Assembly (NCBI GenBank): GCA_016946835.1
Contig: JACVTC010000006.1
Location: 255,001-317,500, forward strand
DNA from: Neocallimastix lanati (nom. inval.)
Taxonomy: Eukaryota; Neocallimastigomycota; Neocallimastigomycetes; Neocallimastigales; Neocallimastigaceae
Direction of reading: 5' to 3'
Length of the DNA: 62,500 nt
In this document: positions 54,901 through 62,500 of the stretch, piece by piece
Numbering within the stretch: position 1 is the stretch's first letter
How the letters are laid out: every line of letters begins with the position of its first letter
The notes under the pieces: generated by a model
What the model saw: only the letters and a program-made list of their open reading frames with translations
The model's database searches: none
What the model was told of the DNA's origin: nothing
Position numbers and translations under genes: made by a program

Positions 54901-57454
54901 GAATACTTCTTCTTTATTAACTACTCCTTCTACCTCTATTCCTCCATCAACAATTACCAATGCTTCTTCATTACTTACTCCACAACAACAACAACAGCAA
55001 CAACAAAATAAATTAATGTTTTCAAACATGAATATACCATCTACCTTAGCTGATACTAATTTAATGAATATGAATGATATGACATCTGCTAATGGTTCTA
55101 ATACCACTACTGGCATGAATAATGTAAATATGCTTTCTAATCAATGGACTAATAATTCTGGAATTACTAGTACTACTTCATCGCCATTCCGAAGTACCAC
55201 TGAGAACCAAACACTTGCTCATAAACGTTCGAATACTCAGCCAGTCTATCCATTATGGAATAATAATAACAATATCAATATCAATAATACTTCTACTGGT
55301 CCATTAAGTAGTAATGATCAAATGTTTACCAATCAAAACAACTTTATGTCAGGTATGAATATGAATAATATGAACAGTCAACAACCACAGCAGCCACAAC
55401 AGCCACAACAATCATCACAGCAACAATCTCAATCTCAACAACTACCTCAATCTAATCAAGTTCAACCACAAGGTATGGGACCAATAAATGGTAATATGAT
55501 CCAACCTAATGACTTTATGTCACAAGGTATGAATGGTATGAATAATAATAATAGAATGGGTCAAATTCAAAATAATCCTCAACAACAACAACAACAACAA
55601 CAAAGAAATCATTTCTTTAATAATAATAATACTAACAATAATAATAATAATATGTTTAATGGAAATCAAAATGGTATGAATCAACCTATGTATACTCCAA
55701 CCTTTGATCAAAACTTTAATGGACATAATGATATGGACTTTATGATGCAACAACAATTTAATATGAGAAGAAATAGTGGTATGAGTATGAATAATATGAT
55801 GCCCGGAATGTATCAAAATATGCCTATGGGAATGAATAATATGGGTATGAATATGGGCATGGGTATGGGCATGAATATGAATAATAATGGTATGAATGGT
55901 ATGAATGGTATGAATGGTATGAATGGTATGAATGGTATGAATGGTATGAATGGTATGAACGGCATGAACGGAATGAACGGCATGAACGGAATGAACGGAA
56001 TGAATGGTATGAATGATATGATGATGATGCAACATTTCAATCGTGGTCATGGTATGATGATGAATGGTGATAATATGTATATAAATGATATTAATGATTA
56101 CTTTGAAAATACTGAATATAGAACTCGTGCCTGGGTTGAAGCTGGTAAGAATTTACATCAGATGCAACAAAATGTTTACCACTGGCCACTCTATGTAATT
56201 GAATTCAAGGCTGGTCGTACCGATTACTTCTATGTTCCAGAAAATAGTGGTTTAACCATAAAGATTGGTGATTTAGTCATTGTTGAAGCTGATCGTGGTA
56301 AGGATCTTGGTAAAGTTATTGTTAATAATATTAAGAATTTGGCTCAGTTAGTAGCCTATCATGCAGAACGTGGTAATCCTCGTCATTTAATTATTGATGA
56401 TGATATGAATAATAATAATAATGTTCCAAATATTCCAATTACATGGCCAAAATCAGAAGGTACTGGTGGTGATGCTGGTACAACTGGTGCTACTGAAGGG
56501 GATAAAATTACAGAACTTGGTAGTACTGTTGATGGCAAAGAAAAAACTGAAGGTGAAGATAAAAAAGAGGATACTACTATTTCAGTTGATGCCTCAAAGG
56601 AAGAGGGTAAAAAGGAAGGAGATGAAAAGGAAAAACCAGAAGGAGAAAAAACTGGTGATGAAAAGGCTGCTACTACTTCTGCTGCTACTACTGGAACGGA
56701 AGGAGGAGAAGAAGAAAAAGAAAAAGTTAATGAAGAAAATTTACAATTTCCAAAAGATATTCATCCAAAGCGTATCTATCGTATGGCTCAACCAGCTGAA
56801 GTTAATATGTTGGTTCAAAAGAATACTGATGAAAATAGTTCTTTACTTCTCTGTCAACAAAAGGTTAGGCAAAGAAATATGCCAATGGAAGTTGTAGATG
56901 CTGAATATCAATGGGATAGAAGAAAGTTAACTTTCTATTTCGTTTCTGAAAGACGTATTGATTTCCGTGAATTGGTACGTGATCTTTTCAAAGTCTATAA
57001 AACACGTATTTGGATGTGTGCTGTATCCTCCTTAACTACTATGAAAGCCTATCAAGCATTCAATATTAATATTGTCAGTCCAAGTAATATGACTGAACAA
57101 ACCATAGCTCAACTTCAAAATATGACAATTGAAGATAAGAAAGAAGGAGAAGAAGAAGGTAATAATACTAGTAATGAAGCTTCAACTACAGCTACAATTA
57201 CAGCTTCTGCTACTACACCAGTTGATACTACCACTACTTCTACTGCTGCTAATATTACAGCTACTGAAGTAACTAAACCAGTAGAAGAAAAGAAAGAAGA
57301 TCAAAAAGTTGAAACAACTACTGACTTTAATAAGAATGAAGTAAAATCAACAGCTAATCTTGAAGTTGCTAATAGTACTATGGTACCAACTCAAATTCCA
57401 ACACCACCACCATCTCTACCACCATCTCAAGTACAAACTCCAAAATATAATTAA
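51957..57454 (+). CDS. PSP1-domain protein, three exons
   Basis: Exons 51957-52131, 53321-53464 and 53961-57454 join in matching phase (phase 1 at both junctions) to give 1,270 aa. The N-terminal and middle parts are Ser/Asn/Gln/Met-rich and disordered, with Gln and Asn runs and a tandem Gly-Met-Asn tract. The conserved C-terminal region starts at about residue 851 with YVIEFKAGRTDYFYVPENSG and GDLVIVEADRGKDLGKV. It is interrupted by a Lys/Glu/Thr-rich insert (about 930-1035), and continues as RIYRMAQPAEVNMLV, VVDAEYQWDRRKLTFYF and RIDFRELVRDLFKVY (to about 1130), the PSP1 C-terminal domain. Yeast PSP1 was found as a suppressor of DNA polymerase alpha mutants; the biochemical role is not settled. 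RRxS motifs at 11-14, 39-42 and 70-73 look like basophilic kinase sites. No promoter element is recognised. Confidence 0.88.
52132..53320 (+). other. Intron 1 of the PSP1 gene
   Basis: 1,189 bp, donor G|GTAAGA, acceptor CATTAG. The junction forms Asp59 and yields WGND-DDQWK. An alternative upstream acceptor (TTTTTTTAG near 53202) would add in-frame stops, so it is less likely. The intron is long and only AT-rich. Confidence 0.7.
53465..53960 (+). other. Intron 2 of the PSP1 gene
   Basis: 496 bp, donor G|GTTGGA (weak at +3 to +6), acceptor TTGTTAG. It joins KEDSA to ENFSLLTSKD through a split Glu codon. Exon 3 has no ATG upstream in frame, which makes splicing into it necessary. Confidence 0.7.
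55889..56014 (+). repeat. 9-bp coding repeat GGTATGAAT (Gly-Met-Asn) in the PSP1 gene
   Basis: About 13 tandem codon triplets GGT ATG AAT with synonymous variants GGC ATG AAC and GGA ATG AAC in the right half. The repeat extends a looser Met/Asn/Gly region on its left. The block lies in the disordered part, upstream of the PSP1 domain. Confidence 0.9.
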
Positions 57455-57717
57455 AAAATAAAATAAAATAGATAGATTTATTTAAATTTTTTTTTTTTTT
57501 TAAATTTTTATTTTATATTAATGATAAACAATATATATAATCTAATATAATTTCTATTAAGTAATTTAATACGAAATATATATATACATAAATATATATA
57601 TTATTATTTAAAAAATAAATTACCTACTTTATTAAGTAAAAATAAAAAAAAAAAAAAAGGAAGGAAGAAGATATAATAACAAATAAACAAATAAAAAAAT
57701 AACAAATAATACTTAAT

Positions 57718-57761
<44 letters not shown>

Positions 57762-58191
57762 ATATACAAGAATAATTAATAATAGTATTTAGTAACCATT
57801 TTTTTAATATACAAAAAAAAAAAATAATAATAATAATAATAATAATATATTCCTAATATATATAGAAAATCATCTTTTTATTTTTTATTTTTTATTTTTT
57901 TTATATTTTTTTATTATATTTATAAAAAAGATTAATGATATAAAGAGAAATATAAAAAAAATATATATTTATATTTATTTATTTTTTTTTTTTTTTTACA
58001 ATAATTTTTTTTTACTCTATTTTCCTATTCTATTAGATTAATAATTTAAATATTATATATATTTTTTATTAAAAAAAAAAAATTTATATAATTCTCTTGG
58101 ATATTATTTTTTTTTTTTTTTAATAAAAAAAAAATAAAGATAATTTAATAAAAAATTTAAAAAATATATATATATATATTTTGAACTCTTT

Positions 58192-58238
<47 letters not shown>

Positions 58239-58651
58239 TATTATTATTATTTTATCAATAATATAAAAGTTATTTTTTATTTTTAAATATTACTATTAAT
58301 ATATTGTTTATTATAAACTATTATTTCTCTATTTATTGTATTAATGGTATACAATAAATAATTTTAAATCATAATCTATAATAATAGTAATAAAAAGTTA
58401 TAAATTATATATATATATAATTAATATATATTTTATCACTTTCATTTTTATATGTAACCATAAGATAATCCTTATAATTTATTTATTTTATTTATTTTTT
58501 TGTCCCTAATAGTTTTCTTTACTTAATTCCTTTTTTTTTATATTTATTTTTTTATTTTTTTCCCTCTCCTATTTTTCTTTTTGTTTCTTCCTTTCTTTTT
58601 TAATTTTTTAAAAAAGAAAAAATTACCAATATTAATTATAATAATATAATA

Positions 58652-58687
<36 letters not shown>

Positions 58688-58851
58688 TTAAAAGGAGATT
58701 AAAAAAAAAAAATAAAAAATAAAGAAAAAGAGAGAGATAGAACTCTTTTTTATTTATTTATTTATTTTCTTTTCAATTATTTTATATTTTTTTCATATTA
58801 ATGTTCTAATAGTTATTTAAAAGTAAATACTAATACTACTACTACTAATAA

Positions 58852-58924
<73 letters not shown>

Positions 58925-59305
58925 AAATAATAATAATAAAAAATAAATAAAAAATAAAAAATAAGAAAAAATAAATAAAAAATAAAAAATAAGAAAAATA
59001 AAAAATAAGAAAAATAAAAAATAAGAAAAATAAAAAATAAAAAAAAAAATTCTATATAATAATGATATTTTCAAGCATTGCTAACTAAACTTGATAACTA
59101 AATAAAACAAAATTAAAAACAAAATTATAAATAAAAAATTTTTTTTCTATTAAAAAATGTTTTTTTTTATTTTTATACTCTATTGTATTAATTCTTTATC
59201 ATGATGATATAGAATTAATACATTCAATTATTAAATAGTAAAATTTATTTATTTATTATTTATTTATTATTTATTTATTATTTATTATTTATTTATTTAT
59301 TATTT

Positions 59306-59349
<44 letters not shown>

Positions 59350-59353
59350 TTAT
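57455..59353. other. AT-rich intergenic stretch downstream of PSP1
   Basis: No gene supported. Contains long A runs (57720-57760, about 58662-58687), T runs (about 58194-58236), AAT repeats (58845-58925), AAAAATAAG-type repeats (58960-59045) and a TTTA array (59243-59352). Confidence 0.6.
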
Positions 59354-59500
59354 TTATATTCTGAGGAGTGTACCACCAGAAATAGGGGGTATTACTATCA
59401 GCACTTCTTTTAGTACAGGGAATGATAGTTCATATAGAATATTAAAATTAATGATCAGTCTGTAGGAGTTATGAATTTTGATTTACCGATTCTATTTCAT
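59354..59500. other. Unexplained GC-richer island
   Basis: About 145 bp stand out from the flanks (around TGTACCACCAGAAATAGGGG and TAGTACAGGGAATGATAG). On the plus strand one frame is open for about 33 codons (SVPPEIGGITISTSFSTGND). On the minus strand another reads INFNILYELSFPVLKEVLI. I do not recognise either. It may be a short transposon or gene remnant. Confidence 0.25.
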
Positions 59501-60705
59501 TTTTATCTCTGTTTTAATCAAAGTTTTTTATTTTATTTTTTTTTTTTTTTTATGAAGGATCTTGGAACTATTTAATTTTTTTCTTTACTAACTTTCTATT
59601 TCTTTTATCTTTTGTTTATTTTATATATATATATATATATATACTTTTATATTTAATATTTTTATATATACTTGATATTTATTTTTTTATCTTTTATATA
59701 CATTTATATAAATATATATTTAGCTTCTTGTCTGAACCAAGGTAAATATAACTTTTTTCCTTTTTTTTTTTATTCTATTTCTCTTTGATTCTTTATCCTT
59801 CATTTTTTTTTTTTTTTTTTTTTATTATTATTTTTTTTATTCTTTTCCTTTCTTTTTCTTCTTCTTATGAATGAATGGAATATTTATCTTTCCTTTCTTC
59901 TACCTTACTGTTTATTATATATTAATATTTTATTATCTTTATTCTTTTTACTTTATATGAATTCTTACTTTAAAATATTTCCAGTTTAATACATTAATCT
60001 TACTATAAAATTTGATTTATTATTCTCAACAATAGTCAAGTTTCAATATTATGTTTATTAAAAAAAAATATATATATATATATATATTTTGATATATATA
60101 TTGTGCACTATGAATTCAACTCTATAGTATTCAAACTTTCACAGTGGGCATTTACCATTATGGATGCGTATTCAACAAATTTTACATGACATTCATTCAT
60201 AAACTCAAAAAATTGGCCAGTAAAAAAAAAAATTTTGACAATTGTATCAATAATTTATCTAGTTCTTTTTTTTTTTTTTAAAAAATCATTTTTTCAATTG
60301 TTTGAAAATTTTCACCTCTATATATGGTTCTTATTTTATTATTAAAGTAAATGAACTCAATAGTTAATACCTTTAAACAATTTTATAATTAGTTAAATGA
60401 TGGTCTTCATTCCTCTCTTAAAAATTAATTATAAAGAATGTAAAGGCTATTCCTCAAAATTCTACAGACCGCAAATCCAATTATAATAAAAGTTAAAAAA
60501 ATTCAAAAAAAAAAAAATATTCAAAAAAAAAAAAAAAAAAAAGAAAATCAAGAGAAAAATAAATTCTTTTTTTTTTTTTTTTTATTTTTTTTTTTTAATA
60601 TGCCTAGAAAATTCTATTCATGTCATCTTTATTATTCCTGCTCTTCTTTCTTCAATTTATACTCTAGCTTGAAATATAATTTGGTTAGAATTCTGAAAAA
60701 GAGAG
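59501..60705. other. AT-rich stretch before the LINE relic
   Basis: Mostly T-rich DNA. The stretch at about 60110-60250 (containing CACAGTGGGCATTTACCATT) is more complex and may be an upstream part of the LINE relic, but no motif is recognised. Confidence 0.45.
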
Positions 60706-60851
60706 ATGATGTTTATGGTTATGTATTTAAATTCTGTATTTAAACCTGTACCCCTGTATGTATATATACCAATATGCCTTCAGGAAACTGGTAAAAGTAA
60801 AGTTCCTCTCTCTCTAGAGGGTACTCTCCTTCTATTTTTGGTCACAATTCT

Positions 60852-60891
<40 letters not shown>

Positions 60892-61733
60892 CATATATAT
60901 ATGCTAATTTCTGAAATCCCTTTGGGCAATATCTACTTTCCTCAATAATAAATGGCCTGAAAGCTCGCTTAAATCCTTTCTTCTGAAAATGAAAAAAATG
61001 ATGAAGTAGTCATAATAAGGAAAAATTCTCCTGCTGTTCCTATAGGAGATTTTAATATGTCCCCTTTGAAAAACTTAAAAAGGAAGTATACTTATCAAAA
61101 AATTTCCCTGACTGGACTGTTGCTATTCTTACTGGTTGTAGTAGTAGTATTACTCATTCTAAAGATTCTAAATGTTCTTCTTGTATCAACCATTTTTTCT
61201 ATATTAAAGCTATGATTCTTCATGTACATTTATCTTCTGCTTGTTAATTCGCAAAAAAATGATATTTCTAATCATTATCCTATCTTCTTATCTTGCAATA
61301 AGAATCTTTCAGATGGTTTTAATAAACTTAACCTAAGAATAACTTTCAAAAATGATCTAAACATATTTGTAATACTCAGAATTACAAATCTATTGTTTCA
61401 TAATTATTTTTTTTTTCTGTTTTAGCAAGTAATCTTAGAATCCAAATTTGATGAAATCATCAGCGGATGATATGGTTAAAGATTATTATTAATTCTTCAA
61501 TCAATTTTTGTAAAAATAAAAGAAATTAAAGCTTTTTATTCCCTCATAATTTTTAAAGATCCTTCCTTTTTCCACTACCCAAGAGTATGGAAAGAAAACT
61601 TCAATTGCCAAATATTTTTACCATAGGATAATTTTAAAAACCTTTCTCAGATTGCCCCTTCAGTGGAGGCTTATTCAGATTAATTTTTTTTTACTTAGTA
61701 TTATTAATATGTAAAAAAAAGTTTTGAGAAAGC

Positions 61734-61764
<31 letters not shown>

Positions 61765-61833
61765 TTACGGTTTCCAAATCGTTATAAAAGGCATATAAAT
61801 ATTGTTAAAATTAGTAACTAAAATGGTTAATTT

Positions 61834-61868
<35 letters not shown>

Positions 61869-62072
61869 TAAGGACTAGTGTCCGTTGTGGTTGACGTGTG
61901 ATCTCCAAGAAAAAGATCTTCTAAACCTGTATATTTCGCTTCTACTTCTTCATTCTTGCTATATCTAAAAATCTTAAATTCTGGTCAGGATCTAGATTGA
62001 ATCCCAAGGATCAACTTAACTGAAAAACGTTGGGCTGATCATTATGAGAACTTAGCGTCTGATTCTACTTAT

Positions 62073-62115
<43 letters not shown>

Positions 62116-62300
62116 CTGGTACTCTACATGAAAATTAGGAGAATAAAAAAAAAAAAAAAGAATATCACTAAATTCAAAGATGTTATTGAATCTTATTGGT
62201 TCTGATGTTACTAAATTCTAAGGAATTAAAGGTTCGAATTACAATAACTTCAAAATTATAAATACTAGAAATCATATTCAAGCTCAGCCTTGAATACTAC
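60706..62300 (+). pseudogene. Decayed non-LTR (LINE) endonuclease region
   Basis: The plus strand contains three motifs of an apurinic-type (EEP) endonuclease in the right order and spacing. ICLQET is at 60772-60789 (LQE carries a catalytic Glu). GDFN is at 61045-61056 followed by MSPLKNLKRK. SNHYPI is at 61267-61284, where the expected SDH has Asn for the catalytic Asp. Further on, at about 62010-62070, comes LTEKRWADHYENLASDSTYQ, similar to the linker before LINE reverse transcriptases. Frameshifts, stops and T or A runs separate these pieces. The RT domain is not visible before the window ends in AT-rich DNA. Confidence 0.55.
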
Positions 62301-62500
62301 CCCCTCCAATTTAAGTTTAGGTTTTTTTTTTTTTTTTTTTTTACTTAATCATTTACATACATTTTATTTTTATCTATAATCATCTATTTAATAAAGTACT
62401 GGAATTATATTCACTTCCAAGTCTAAAAAAATAAATTAATAAATTTTTATTTTTTTTTATTTTTTATTATATTATTTTAAAATTTATTTATTTATTATTT

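Noticed and set aside
55520-56050. Minus-strand His/Ile-rich frame of 176 codons
   Set aside because: It is the antisense of the Gly-Met-Asn tract of the PSP1 gene.
60706-60948. A stand-alone 80-codon gene
   Set aside because: It contains the LINE endonuclease LQET motif and then runs into a T tract; it is a fragment of the LINE relic.

Overview
This window reads as a piece of nuclear genome from a very AT-rich lower fungus, most likely an anaerobic gut fungus (Neocallimastigomycota). The evidence is: intergenic DNA that is almost only A and T, with homopolymer runs of up to about 54 bases; dense tri-, tetra- and hexanucleotide repeats; GT-AG introns; giant ankyrin-array genes; a fungal-type PSP1 gene; and transposon relics of the Ty3/gypsy, Ty1/copia, MULE and LINE types. 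Dictyostelium-like amoebae are the main alternative. No rRNA, tRNA gene, CRISPR array or bacterial operon was seen.

Layout. 0-10 kb: a decayed copia element on the minus strand (2.58-9.85 kb), split by a fresh Ty3/gypsy chromovirus (3139-8528). The gypsy has 602-bp LTRs that look identical and 5-bp target duplications. Its single 982-codon ORF keeps Gag, protease, integrase and chromodomain but has lost reverse transcriptase and RNase H by a clean in-frame deletion. Its LTRs carry tRNA-like Pol III boxes, and a 10-nt match suggests self-priming. 10.4-13.7 kb: an ankyrin gene of 27 near-identical repeats. 14.8-15.7 kb: a two-exon LITAF-like membrane gene. 19.6-23.1 and 28.7-32.2 kb: two long paralogous ankyrin genes on the minus strand. 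Between them, at 24.5-28.3 kb, lies a graveyard of two MULE-type transposase relics, a retroelement Gag/protease relic and a copia 3' end.

34.7-38.4 kb: a second decayed copia element on the plus strand. 38.65-42.72 kb: a 4-kb compound satellite of (ACT)n blocks separated by CATTCACATTCA-type spacers, nearly free of G on the plus strand. 42.7-51.9 kb: about 9 kb with no convincing gene. 51.96-57.45 kb: a three-exon PSP1-domain gene. 60.7-62.3 kb: a decayed LINE endonuclease region.

Five host genes can be defended: three ankyrin genes, the LITAF-like gene and the PSP1 gene. They are monocistronic, separated by kilobases of AT-rich DNA, and nothing shows that they work together. Most of the unusual biology lies in the RT-less gypsy element and in the repeat arrays.
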